A stretch of DNA of 64,000 nucleotides, from contig CAYWKU010000001.1 of assembly GCA_964459325.1 (NCBI GenBank), positions 62,001-126,000 of the forward strand, read 5' to 3'. Positions 25,440 to 34,404 of this stretch are shown piece by piece. The first letter of the stretch is position 1. Each line of letters opens with the position of its first letter. The stretch comes from CAYWKU01 sp964459325 (GTDB lineage Bacteria; RBG-13-61-14; CAYWKU01). Below the pieces are notes generated by a model, which did no database searches, had not been told where the DNA came from, and saw only the letters and a program-made list of their open reading frames with translations. Position numbers and translations under genes: made by a program.

Positions 25440-26867
25440 TCACGGATGCCGGGGCGGGGTTTTAGTTAACAGGCTTTCCACGCCCCTGAAAATCCTGCCC
25501 TTCAGGCGGTGTGTGCGGGAAGGCCACCGGGCCGGCACCCGCGGCGCGCCCCAACCGGCCCAGGCGTAAGCCGGCTCTCCCGAGGCGGTTGTCATTTCAA
25601 CGGTCACCTTCTTGCCCCCCGACGATGATAAATCCACCGAGCCTTCCTTCCATTTCCTGTCTTCTCGGTTGTTTTTGGGGTCGAGCCGACAACTCCATGC
25701 TACCTCTCCTTGCACCGCCACCTCGAATGTAACCGGCGGGCTTTTATCGTGTACCTTGGGGTCTATACCGGCCGCGAACTCCAACCTTGCCCCCGGCGGA
25801 ACCTTCATGCTCCATTTCCACCGGCTGGGCGGATGGGCGAAGACGGTATTGAGCCTTTTTCCGCCAAGGGTGTAAACCGTTTTTCTCATATCCCCCTTGC
25901 GTTTGGTGAAAGGGAATGCGGCGAAAAGGTCGCGGGCCACGTTTTCCCCCGAGTCGGTGTTCACCGCCATGTACCCGCCCGTCACTTCCAACATCCGCCG
26001 GAACGGCCCCGCCGCTGTCCAGTAAAGCTTGTGATGGGAGGGGAGGTCGCTTTCCATCAGCGTGCCCATGTCCTTGCGAACGATGGAAAGCCATGAGTCG
26101 AAAGCCTCGCGGGGGTTGGCGTACAGGGTTATTCCGAATCTCCGGCGAGCCTCCCGCTGGTCGACGAAAGCCCGCTTGAAATCGTGCCGTATGGAAGGGC
26201 GATGGCTGTGCTTGACCACGCTGGCGGGCGCGTAGGCGATTTTATAACCCGCCCGAAGCGCCTTCAGGCTCCAGTCCACGTCCTCCGCCCAGTAGTTCTC
26301 GGTCACCGGTATCTTTTCCCATACCGACCGCCGCCTGACGCTGGATACGTCGTCGAACTCGGCCAACTCGAGTTTTTCGCGCGGGTCGAGGTTTTCGTAA
26401 GTCTCCTCCCCCGGCCACTGCCGTACTTCCGCGCCAGAACGGGACGGGTCCAGGCCGCCGAACCTCAAACCGGCGAGCGGGTGGGAATCGTCGTGGGGTA
26501 TCTGCCTGCTGTAAGCTCCCGCCACGTCCGGGTCGGCTTCCAGCGGGGCCACCAGTTCCTCCAGCCACCGCTCATTCTCCGGGACAGCGTCGGCCACCAG
26601 GGCCACCAGGTAATCCCCCGAAGCCGCCTCGAAGCCCAGGTTGCGGCTGCGGCCATGGTCGAACTCGACCGCCGGGATGCTTATGACCTTTGCTCCGTAC
26701 TCCCGCGCCACTTCGGCGGTGTCGTCGGCGCTGCCGGAGTCGATGACGATTATCTCGAAGCGGTGAGCGCTCCTCTGGCGATGAACGGCGGGGAGGCATT
26801 TTCCCAGGTTCTCCGCCTCATCCTTTGCGGGAATTATGATACTGACCTCGAAATTCGAGGCGCTCAC
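25440..26867 (-). CDS. family 2 glycosyltransferase with carboxy beta domain
   Basis: This 475-residue protein has a GT-A domain in residues about 1-250: VSIIIPAKDEAENLGKCLPA, IIVIDSGSADDT, RSRNLGFEAASGDYLVALVADAVP in the metal-binding region, and a late ENYWAEDVDWSLKALRAGYKI motif. Residues about 330-450 form a separate predicted beta sandwich (WKWSMKVPPGARLEFAAGI) of unknown role, not part of the catalytic fold. No transmembrane segment is evident. The start overlaps the upstream radical SAM stop by 4 bases (ATGA), showing translational coupling. Confidence 0.9.
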   Translation of the reverse strand: MSASNFEVSIIIPAKDEAENLGKCLPAVHRQRSAHRFEIIVIDSGSADDTAEVAREYGAKVISIPAVEFDHGRSRNLGFEAASGDYLVALVADAVPENERWLEELVAPLEADPDVAGAYSRQIPHDDSHPLAGLRFGGLDPSRSGAEVRQWPGEETYENLDPREKLELAEFDDVSSVRRRSVWEKIPVTENYWAEDVDWSLKALRAGYKIAYAPASVVKHSHRPSIRHDFKRAFVDQREARRRFGITLYANPREAFDSWLSIVRKDMGTLMESDLPSHHKLYWTAAGPFRRMLEVTGGYMAVNTDSGENVARDLFAAFPFTKRKGDMRKTVYTLGGKRLNTVFAHPPSRWKWSMKVPPGARLEFAAGIDPKVHDKSPPVTFEVAVQGEVAWSCRLDPKNNREDRKWKEGSVDLSSSGGKKVTVEMTTASGEPAYAWAGWGAPRVPARWPSRTHRLKGRIFRGVESLLTKTPPRHP

Positions 26868-27919
26868 GGCCCGGCCTCCACCAGCCCGGCGTTAAAAAAC
26901 ATGGCCCGGCCTTCTTCGATGCAAAGGCGACAGAAGTCGGGCGCTTCACGTTGCGCGAACCGGCGGCGTAAAGCCCTGTACCCTTTCCCGTTCCATACAT
27001 CCGCAGGGGAGGTTTCTTTTATGTCGCCCATCGTTTCGGAGGCGCCGCAGCACGGGAACACCCTGCCGTCGGCGCGGACTCCGAAGTTTATCCACGGCTG
27101 GGCGCATTTCAGCCCCTTTACGGAAGGGTGATGTTCGTCCCCCGCCATCGCCAGGTAGTGGCTGGAAAAACTTATACCCAACTCCCCGGCCCTGTCTTTT
27201 GCAACCCGTACCGCCGGCAAGGCTTCTTCGAGTGAAACCGCGTTTTCGCGCACGAACCGCGCGTACTTATCGTCGCTCGAAAAAACGGGCGACAGCGGCT
27301 CGATGACCAGGCGCCCGATGTCCAGGCCGGCTGCAAGCTCCACCACCGCAGGTATGTCCGGCAGGTTGGCCTTCATCAGGGTCATCTGGAGGTTGAGATA
27401 TGGCTTTTCGGAGGCGGCTTCGCGCTTGATGCCCACGAGTGTCTTTATGTTTTCCTTTACCTTTTCCAAATCGCCGCCGACCCGTATTTTCGGGTAAATT
27501 TCGGAATTGGCGGCGTCCACCGAGAAGCTCAACGAATCGGTCTCCAGCTTCACCAGTGCCCGGGATTTGCTTTCGTCCATAACCGTGGCGTTGGTGTTGA
27601 ATACCACCGACGCGCCCCGCGATTTTACGAACCTTACCATGTCGATAAAACGGGGATGCAATAGCGGCTCGCCGCCGGCGCTCATGACGCATATCTCGGC
27701 GGATTTCAGAAAATCCTCCATTTTGTGAAGCATGTCGTAATCGAAGAATTTCTCTTTGCCTACAAAATCCCGCACCCCCATTGCTATGGGGCACATGGGG
27801 CAGGCCAGGTTGCAGGTGTTGGTGGCCTCCAGGTACACCACCCGGGGAAGAGATTCGAGCATCTCAGCGCCTTCGGTGTACTCGCGAATATTTATTGTTT
27901 TGTTCTCCTCGCGGTTCAA
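26864..27919 (-). CDS. radical SAM protein with SPASM domain
   Basis: This 351-residue radical SAM enzyme carries CNLACPMC near residue 36, SAGGEPLLHP, and a carboxy SPASM arrangement (GVRADGRVFPCCGASETMGDI, then FCRLCIEEG). The radical SAM core resembles that of the downstream paralogue at 24329-25435, but outside it the two differ, so they probably act on different atoms or substrates. It overlaps both neighbours by 4 bases (27916-27919 with the ABC gene, 26864-26867 with the glycosyltransferase). Confidence 0.88.
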   Translation of the reverse strand: MNREENKTINIREYTEGAEMLESLPRVVYLEATNTCNLACPMCPIAMGVRDFVGKEKFFDYDMLHKMEDFLKSAEICVMSAGGEPLLHPRFIDMVRFVKSRGASVVFNTNATVMDESKSRALVKLETDSLSFSVDAANSEIYPKIRVGGDLEKVKENIKTLVGIKREAASEKPYLNLQMTLMKANLPDIPAVVELAAGLDIGRLVIEPLSPVFSSDDKYARFVRENAVSLEEALPAVRVAKDRAGELGISFSSHYLAMAGDEHHPSVKGLKCAQPWINFGVRADGRVFPCCGASETMGDIKETSPADVWNGKGYRALRRRFAQREAPDFCRLCIEEGRAMFFNAGLVEAGP

Positions 27920-29163
27920 TGCTCGTCACCCGCTTTAAACTCCCAATCGCCGGGCAGATGAACGGTTCCCTTGTCCCTGTATTTCGTTGAGAAAACCTTG
28001 AACCTTATCGCGCCCAGTATTTCGTCCACCGGCATCGGAATGGCCCCTTCAGCGCTGTAAATACTTACGCCGAGCGAATAATCTCCGGTAAGCAGCGATG
28101 CCCCGTCGCATTTGAAAGTTACGCTTCCCGAAGCGCCTTCAATAAGCGGCGGATGTTCGGCGCTCTTCTTGCCAAGCTCGTGGTTGGTGCTTGCAAGGAG
28201 CACCCCGTCGCTCCTGAAGACGTTGAAGCCGAACAGCGCTTTATTCACCGGCGTTTTGACGCGGTAGTCCATGCGAACGGTGAAGGGCCGCCACGTATCG
28301 AGCACCCGGACGGGGTTTCCATTCTCATCGGCCAGCTCCACGCGGGTTATTTCGATTTCCCCGCTGCCGCGCCTGACGCCTTCCCCTTCCATTTTGCCGG
28401 TGTCTCCGCCTGTTTTGTGCAGCCGGCGGGCGGCTTCTTCGTACACCCGTGTGAGGTAGGCGTCGGCGACGTCGGAAGGGTTGCCTTCCCGCAGCGCCCT
28501 GCCGTTGTCGAGAAGTATCACGCTGTCGCAAAGCTGCCTGACCATGCCCAGGTCGTGGCTTACCATTACAATGGTCTTTCCGTCGCGCTTGAAGCGGTTG
28601 AGCCGCTCGACGCATTTTCCCATGAAGTACTCGTCCCCGACGCTCAGGACTTCGTCCACCACCAGTATCTGCGGGTCCATTGCGGCGGCGACGCTGAAAC
28701 CCAGCCGCATGTACATGCCGGAGGAGTATGTGCGCACCGGGTCGTCCACGGCGTCTCCGAGCTCGCTGAACTCGATAACCTCGTCCACTTTCCGGCGGAT
28801 TTCGCGCGAACCGATGCCCATGATGGCGCAGTTCAGGTAGATGTTGCGGCGTCCCGTGAAATCCGGGTGGAAACCGGCGCCCAGCTCGAGGAAAGCGGCA
28901 GCGGCGCCGTTGACGTTGACCCGGCCGCGAGTGGGCTTTACCAGGCCGGTGATTACCTTCAGGAAGGTGGTTTTGCCGGAGCCGTTGGGGCCGATGATGC
29001 CGAAGCTGGCCCCCCGGCTTACCGTGGCGCTTATCCCGTCGAGCGCCCTTATTACGCGGGCTTTTTTTACCGCGCCGAGAGAGAGCTTTTCGGTCACCCA
29101 GTGCCTGGGCTTGCGGTAGGTTCTGTACTCTTTTACCAGTTCGTGTGCTTCTATGGCGTTCAT
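27916..29163 (-). CDS. Wzt-type polysaccharide ABC exporter ATPase
   Basis: This 415-residue protein is an ABC-2 exporter ATP-binding subunit. Walker A is GPNGSGKTT, the signature is YSSGMYMRLGFS, Walker B ends ILVVDEVLSVGD, and the His switch is MVSHD. Residues about 270-400 form a Wzt-type carboxy beta domain (FTVRMDYRVKTPVNKALFGFNVFRSDGVLLAST), which in known systems recognises the capped end of the glycan. Its partner permease (Wzm) is absent: the gene opens the operon and the upstream gene is divergent and unrelated. The paired radical SAM enzymes may supply the chain modification. Confidence 0.92.
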   Translation of the reverse strand: MNAIEAHELVKEYRTYRKPRHWVTEKLSLGAVKKARVIRALDGISATVSRGASFGIIGPNGSGKTTFLKVITGLVKPTRGRVNVNGAAAAFLELGAGFHPDFTGRRNIYLNCAIMGIGSREIRRKVDEVIEFSELGDAVDDPVRTYSSGMYMRLGFSVAAAMDPQILVVDEVLSVGDEYFMGKCVERLNRFKRDGKTIVMVSHDLGMVRQLCDSVILLDNGRALREGNPSDVADAYLTRVYEEAARRLHKTGGDTGKMEGEGVRRGSGEIEITRVELADENGNPVRVLDTWRPFTVRMDYRVKTPVNKALFGFNVFRSDGVLLASTNHELGKKSAEHPPLIEGASGSVTFKCDGASLLTGDYSLGVSIYSAEGAIPMPVDEILGAIRFKVFSTKYRDKGTVHLPGDWEFKAGDEH

Positions 29164-29366
29164 TTTTGCAGCTTTTTTATGATAACATCCCGCCGCCCGC
29201 CTCTGCGAATCGGGAAACTTGTTGGGGGGACAAGGTTAGGCCCATTCGTGTCGGGCCCGTGGTTGCACTTATTTTCAGCAGACCTTTCATATGGAGATTT
29301 TGTTCCCGGCGGATACTCTGTTCTTGGGTGGCGGGTTACGGATTTGGTATTATATTTTCGATTGTC

Positions 29367-30761
29367 ATGAGTGCTTACGACGTAGTTTTTATAGGAGGTG
29401 GCCCCGGCGGTTACGTGGGAGCGATTCGAGCCGCCCAGCGTGGCGCGAAGGTGGCAGTGGTGGAGAAGGACGAGCTTGGCGGAGTTTGCCTGAACACCGG
29501 ATGTATACCCACCAAGACGATTCTTTCTTCGACGGCGGCCCTGCGTTCGGCACGGGAAGCGGACAAGATGGGGTTGAAGCCGGCCGGCGACGTCTCCCCC
29601 GACCTCCCTGCGATATGGGCCCGCAAGGATAAAGTAGTTCAGACCCTCGTAAAAGGGATACACTCGCTTTTCAAGAGCCACGGCGTCGAGCTTATCGAGG
29701 GCGAAGCTAAACTGGAAGGGAAAGGTCGTATATCTATAAAGGGTGCGGATGGCGACTCGGAAATCGAAGCTTCCCGCATAGTTATAGCCACCGGTTCCCG
29801 GCCAGCCGAATTGCCCGGGCTGGAGTTCGACGGGAAGCCGGTGGCGAACAGCACCCATATGCTGGCGGAGCCATATGTTCCCGAAAGCCTGCTTGTAGTG
29901 GGCGCCGGGGCGATAGGGATGGAGTTCGCCCAGATTTACTCGACTCTCGGCAGCCGGGTCAGCGTAGTCGAAATGCTCGAGCGGCCTCTGCCGACGGAAG
30001 ATGAGGATATGTCGGCGCTGGTGGCGCGGGAATTCAAAAAGCGTAAGATAAAAATAATAACCTCGCAGAAAATCGAAAGCCTGGATAAATCCGAGGATAA
30101 GGTGAAAGCTCGGCTCTCCGACGGAACCGAGCTGGAGGCGGACAGAGTGCTGGTCAGCATAGGCCGCGCGTTCAACACCGGCGGGCTCGACCTTGAAAAC
30201 GCAGGGATAACCCCCGGACGCCGCGGCGAGATACCCGTTAACGAAAAGATGGAAACCGAAGCCGAAGGTATCTACGCCATAGGCGACGTTACCGGCGGTC
30301 CCCTGCTGGCTCACGTGGCCTCGACAGGCGGGCTGGTGGCCGCCGAGAACGCCACCGGAGGCGAGCGAAGCCTTGATTTGTCGGTGCTTCCGTGGTGCAT
30401 CTACACCCATCCCGAAGTGGCGGGTGTCGGATTAAGGGAGCACCAGGCTAAAGAAAAGGGCATTGATTACAAGGTGGGCCGGTTTGCGGTGCGCGGTATC
30501 GGGATGGCCCAGGCTACCGGCGAAATTTCCGGCGAAGTGAAGGTGATAACCGACGCTTCCGGAAAGCTGCTGGGCGTGCACACGGCGGCGGCGGGAGCGG
30601 GAATTATGGTGCACGAGGCGGCGGTTGCCATCCGGCAGGCTATGACGGTTGACGAATGGGTTTCCGTTATTCACGCTCACCCCAGCATGTCCGAGACTTT
30701 CGTGGAAGCGGCGGAGGATGTTTCGGGGATGGCGATTCATCTTCCGCGCCCCAAAAAATGA
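29367..30761 (+). CDS. lpdA: dihydrolipoyl dehydrogenase
   Basis: This 464-residue flavoprotein is the E3 subunit that reoxidises dihydrolipoamide in 2-oxo acid dehydrogenases or the glycine cleavage system. The FAD motif is GGGPGGYVGA, the redox disulfide is in GGVCLNTGCIPTK, the NAD motif is VVGAGAIGMEFA, and the dimer-interface HAHPSMSE contains the catalytic His and Glu. The ATG at 29367 gives the normal start before YDVVFIGGG; upstream in-frame ATGs would add a spurious leader. The stop overlaps the start of the next gene by 4 bases. No other E1/E2 or Gcv gene is nearby. Confidence 0.95.
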   Translation: MSAYDVVFIGGGPGGYVGAIRAAQRGAKVAVVEKDELGGVCLNTGCIPTKTILSSTAALRSAREADKMGLKPAGDVSPDLPAIWARKDKVVQTLVKGIHSLFKSHGVELIEGEAKLEGKGRISIKGADGDSEIEASRIVIATGSRPAELPGLEFDGKPVANSTHMLAEPYVPESLLVVGAGAIGMEFAQIYSTLGSRVSVVEMLERPLPTEDEDMSALVAREFKKRKIKIITSQKIESLDKSEDKVKARLSDGTELEADRVLVSIGRAFNTGGLDLENAGITPGRRGEIPVNEKMETEAEGIYAIGDVTGGPLLAHVASTGGLVAAENATGGERSLDLSVLPWCIYTHPEVAGVGLREHQAKEKGIDYKVGRFAVRGIGMAQATGEISGEVKVITDASGKLLGVHTAAAGAGIMVHEAAVAIRQAMTVDEWVSVIHAHPSMSETFVEAAEDVSGMAIHLPRPKK

Positions 30762-31849
30762 CTACGGTGAAAAACAATAGAAAGACTAAGGCTTCCAACA
30801 AAGAGGATATAAGTTGGACGGAAGCATACAGGCCCGTGAGAGGTCTGTTGGAAGAGGTAAACGAGCGCCTTCAGAAATCCGAGTCCCTGGAGGCTTTGGC
30901 GAGGTTCATATCCAGCTTTCCCGACAAGGAGGTGTTGGAGGGAGCGGAGAATTACATCATAAAGGCGGGCGGCAAGAGGCTGCGGGCGGCCTTGTGCCTG
31001 CTGTCGGCTTCGGCCTGCGGAACACCCCCGGCCAAGGCCATGCCTCTCGCGGTGGGGGTCGAGCTTTTTCACGCGGCCACACTGGTGCTCGATGACCTGA
31101 TAGAGGACGCGGGTCTGCGGCGGGGAAGGCCCACCGTTCATAAAATGTGGGGAGATTCCGGCGCCCTGGCCGCTGCGGTGGGCTTGCAGTTGAGAGCGCT
31201 TCCTTCGTTCATCGAATCGGCGAAACTGGCGATGACCGGCGGCGACCCTTACAGGCCTTCCCGCATGGTGGGCCTGATAGGCCAGTCCGTAGCGCGGGTG
31301 GTGTGGGGAGAGATTATGCAGCACCGGATGAGGATGAAATACGACCTGGAAGAGGAAGTGTACATGCGCATAATAGCCGACAAGACCGGCGCATTGTTCG
31401 AGCTTTGTTGCGAAGGCGGCGCTCTGGTGGCCGGGCAATCGGACGGGTTGGCCGGGAGCATGAAAAAATACGGCCGGCAGATGGGACTGGCTTTTCAGAT
31501 TTCCGACGACGTGCTCGATTTGGAAGGCGAAGAAAAGCGCCTGGGAAAAACCCCCGGCAGCGACCTGAACGAGGGCAGGGTTACGCTGCCGCTGATTTAT
31601 TACTTCCGCGACGCCAATGACCGGCAACGGGAACACATGTCCCGCCTGCTGCCGCCGCAAAGAAAGCCGCCGCTGCCCACTGAGGAGATAGTTGAGGAGC
31701 TTACCCGGGCGGGGTCGCTGAAGCAATGCCGGAAGGTTTCGCGCTCCGAAGCTTTGCGCGCCGGGAGGGCTCTGTCTAAAGTTCCGGAGTCGGAAGGAAG
31801 GGAGTCACTTCGTATCCTGGCCGACCTGGCGGCCCGGAGAAGCCGCTAG
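30758..31849 (+). CDS. polyprenyl diphosphate synthase
   Basis: This 363-residue trans-isoprenyl diphosphate synthase makes long prenyl chains for quinones or cell-wall carriers. The first Asp-rich motif is VLDDLIEDAGLRRGRPTVH and the second is QISDDVLDLEG; GGKRLRAAL binds the substrate pyrophosphate. The start ATGA at 30758 overlaps the upstream stop. The carboxy end has an extended Arg-rich region. It converges on gmhB with a 2-base gap. Chain length cannot be predicted reliably. Confidence 0.93.
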   Translation: MTTVKNNRKTKASNKEDISWTEAYRPVRGLLEEVNERLQKSESLEALARFISSFPDKEVLEGAENYIIKAGGKRLRAALCLLSASACGTPPAKAMPLAVGVELFHAATLVLDDLIEDAGLRRGRPTVHKMWGDSGALAAAVGLQLRALPSFIESAKLAMTGGDPYRPSRMVGLIGQSVARVVWGEIMQHRMRMKYDLEEEVYMRIIADKTGALFELCCEGGALVAGQSDGLAGSMKKYGRQMGLAFQISDDVLDLEGEEKRLGKTPGSDLNEGRVTLPLIYYFRDANDRQREHMSRLLPPQRKPPLPTEEIVEELTRAGSLKQCRKVSRSEALRAGRALSKVPESEGRESLRILADLAARRSR

Positions 31850-31851
31850 CC

Positions 31852-32409
31852 CTAATATCGGGAAAGCCCTTCCCGCCGGAGTATCCATAATCCGGCTTCG
31901 TACAGGTCGGCGGCAACGTGGGTCGGGGCCATGCCGGTCTCCTCAAGCTCCTCTTGGGCTGTGGCGCCGTAACCGCTGAGCACCAGTATCGAAGTCGCCC
32001 CCACGTTGGTGGCCAGTTCCAGGTCCGAGACCCTGTCGCCGACGACGTAGGACAGCTCCGGGTCGATTCCCAACTCCTCGACGGCTCTGTGCACCATGCC
32101 CGGGGAAGGTTTGCGGCATGAGCAACCTTCCAAGTGCGGGCAGAAGTAAGCGGCGTCGAGCTCAATTTGATGGGAATATAACATTTGCGCCAGCCGGTCG
32201 TTTGCGGCCTTTACGTCTTCAATATTGAAGTATCCCCTTGCCACGCCGGATTGGTTCGATACCATGACCAGCTTGAAACCGGCCCGTCTGAGAAGGGCGA
32301 GCGATTCGGGCGCTTTTGGAAGCAAAGACACCTGGTCGGGGTGGTAAAGGTATCCCACTTCCTCTATGATGGTGCCGTCCCTGTCCAGAAAAACCGCCCG
32401 CTCACTCAT
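31852..32409 (-). CDS. gmhB: D-glycero-D-manno-heptose 1,7-bisphosphate phosphatase
   Basis: This 185-residue HAD-family phosphatase removes the C7 phosphate in ADP-heptose synthesis for the LPS inner core. FLDRDGTII holds the nucleophile Asp, VMVSNQSGVARG is motif II, the zinc loop reads CPHLEGCSCRKP, and VGDRVSDLE is motif IV; this zinc loop is characteristic of GmhB. It is the last gene of the lipid A operon, overlapping the acyltransferase by 8 bases. Other ADP-heptose genes are not in the window. Confidence 0.93.
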   Translation of the reverse strand: MSERAVFLDRDGTIIEEVGYLYHPDQVSLLPKAPESLALLRRAGFKLVMVSNQSGVARGYFNIEDVKAANDRLAQMLYSHQIELDAAYFCPHLEGCSCRKPSPGMVHRAVEELGIDPELSYVVGDRVSDLELATNVGATSILVLSGYGATAQEELEETGMAPTHVAADLYEAGLWILRREGLSRY

Positions 32410-33367
32410 CCCGCATCTTGTCTCCTCTTCTCCATCGGTCGTGTGGCCACCACCACTGGCGCGGGTATTGCCTGACTTTACGCTCGATTACGTCCTGGAA
32501 GAGCTGGGTGGCGGCCCGGGTATCTTTTTTCATGTCCCCCGTTTTCGGAAGATTGAGGGTTTCGTCGTAAGTTATGCAGTATCGTCCGTCGTCCTTTTTG
32601 ATGGCGAATACGGGGATTACCGGCAAGTCGTAGCGCAGCGCAATTTGAGCCACCGCCCGGTGAGCGATGACCGGCCGCCCGAAGAACCGGGATTTCACCC
32701 CTTCATGGACACTCGCCCGCTGGTCGAGCAGAAAGACAACGAGCTCGCCGGCTTTGATTCGCTTCATCAGCTCGCGCCCCGAGTGGCGATGGGGTATGAC
32801 TTTGACTCCGAGCTTTTCGCGATGCGCCCGGATATAATTATCTATGTACGGATTCTTGATGCGCTTGGTGACAATGTTTTCCTTGCCCTGTCCGAATTTT
32901 ATCAGGTGCCCCACCAGCATTTCCTGACTGCCCAGGTGTGCCGACAGGCCGATGACGGCTTTGCCTTCCCTGCGCGATTTTTCCAGCTCCCTTTCCATGA
33001 TTTCGCTGCCCTCGAAGGTGAAGAAGCTTTCAAAAGTCCCACTCCTGTTATGCGTGCTTCTTAATGCATCGACGCCCGTCCGGGCGATATGGATGAAGTT
33101 ATCCAGGGCGATTTGCCTCATTTGTTCCATGGATTTTTCGCCTGCGAAGGCCGCTCCCACGTTGTAGAGCGACATCCGGCGGTGGCGCTTGTCGAACGTC
33201 CACGCCAGTTTTCCGGCAAAGCGGGCGAAGTTGTGCGCCGCGCGGTCGGGAAGCGCCAGGACGAGCTTTCTGAACAGCAGAAAACCGACGTATTCCAGCC
33301 TGTACCTCGTTTTTTTCAGTAGGGGGAGGTTTAGGTCTTTTTTTTCAATATTGTTTGTGTCAGCCAT
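32402..33367 (-). CDS. lipid A biosynthesis acyltransferase (LpxL/HtrB family)
   Basis: This 321-residue membrane-associated acyltransferase adds secondary acyl chains to lipid A. The catalytic HxxxxE is in GLSAHLGSQEML, and the carboxy WWWPHDRWR is typical of the family. LVVFLLDQRASVHEGVKSRFFGRP is also conserved. A hydrophobic segment lies at residues about 27-45. The start lies 37 bases inside lpxK; no nearer start codon is evident. Confidence 0.93.
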   Translation of the reverse strand: MADTNNIEKKDLNLPLLKKTRYRLEYVGFLLFRKLVLALPDRAAHNFARFAGKLAWTFDKRHRRMSLYNVGAAFAGEKSMEQMRQIALDNFIHIARTGVDALRSTHNRSGTFESFFTFEGSEIMERELEKSRREGKAVIGLSAHLGSQEMLVGHLIKFGQGKENIVTKRIKNPYIDNYIRAHREKLGVKVIPHRHSGRELMKRIKAGELVVFLLDQRASVHEGVKSRFFGRPVIAHRAVAQIALRYDLPVIPVFAIKKDDGRYCITYDETLNLPKTGDMKKDTRAATQLFQDVIERKVRQYPRQWWWPHDRWRRGDKMRDE

Positions 33368-34404
33368 TGAATGTCATCGACCTCCGCCGCTATTCGCGGC
33401 GCCAATACCCGTATGTTTTCAGGGCGGTCATGCCCGAGCCTGGCCAGGTCTTTTTCCGTGGTGAGCGCGATTTGCGCGTTCGCCCCGGCCGCCGCCTTCG
33501 ATATTTTTTCCAGGTCGGACCGATTGTATTGATAATGGTCGGGGAATTCAAAAACCTGCGCCACGTCGACTTCCAGCTCGTCGGCGGTTTTCAAAAAGCC
33601 GGCGGGGTTGCCCACTCCCGAGAACAGTACGGCCTTTTTGCCCCGGATGGTTTCAGCAGGCTCGGGGGATGCGCCCGCCTCGTTTACCAGTCCCTCGATT
33701 CGATAATGTGCTTCGATGACGGGGCAGCCGGAGGCGTATTCGGAAACGAGCTTTCCGATTCGGGATTCCCCGCTTTTTTCTCCGATTCGCGGGTTGGTTA
33801 CGATTATGCAGTCCGCACGTTTGAGTTGTGAAAGCGGCTCCCTCAGAGGCCCCGCCGGGAGCGTTTTACCGTTTCCCCATCCCCTTTCAGCGTCCACGGC
33901 GATTATATCGAAATCCCGAACGACGCTCAGATGGCTGAAAGCATCGTCCAGGATAATGACGTCGGGTTTGATGTACCTTTCGGCGAAGATGGCGCCGAGT
34001 TTTCTTTTCGGGGCTTTGATGATATCCACTCCCGGCATGATTGCGGCCATCATGGCGGGTTCGTCGCCGACCTCCTTCGGGCCGGCGCCTGATGATACCA
34101 GCAGCGCTTTTTCCGATGATTTTCCGCCGTAGCCGCGGGTGATTACCGCCGGTTGCCTGCCCTGCCGGAGGAATTCGGAGCACAAAGCTATTACCAGCGG
34201 TGTCTTGCCGGAGCCGCCCACCGAGAGGTTCCCCACCGACACCACCGGCAGTTTAGACTCCCGGGAGTCGAAAACCCCGGCGCCGTACAGTTTCGCTCTT
34301 GCCGAAACAGCAGACCCGTATAGCCTTCCAGGCGGCGCCAGCAGGGCTTTATAAAGGGGATTTACGTTCCCCCACAGAAATTTTTCCCACTTCCTGCTTT
34401 TCAT
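33331..34404 (-). CDS. lpxK: tetraacyldisaccharide 4'-kinase
   Basis: This 357-residue inner-membrane kinase phosphorylates the 4' position of the lipid A precursor. The amino hydrophobic region is followed by the P-loop VGNLSVGGSGKTPLV, TRGYGGK, and DVIILDDAFSHL with the catalytic Asp region. LPAGPLREPLSQLKRAD and FPDHYQY complete the family signature. It overlaps the upstream acyltransferase gene by 4 bases and the downstream LpxL-like gene by 37. Confidence 0.96.
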   Translation of the reverse strand: MKSRKWEKFLWGNVNPLYKALLAPPGRLYGSAVSARAKLYGAGVFDSRESKLPVVSVGNLSVGGSGKTPLVIALCSEFLRQGRQPAVITRGYGGKSSEKALLVSSGAGPKEVGDEPAMMAAIMPGVDIIKAPKRKLGAIFAERYIKPDVIILDDAFSHLSVVRDFDIIAVDAERGWGNGKTLPAGPLREPLSQLKRADCIIVTNPRIGEKSGESRIGKLVSEYASGCPVIEAHYRIEGLVNEAGASPEPAETIRGKKAVLFSGVGNPAGFLKTADELEVDVAQVFEFPDHYQYNRSDLEKISKAAAGANAQIALTTEKDLARLGHDRPENIRVLAPRIAAEVDDIQWLTQTILKKKT

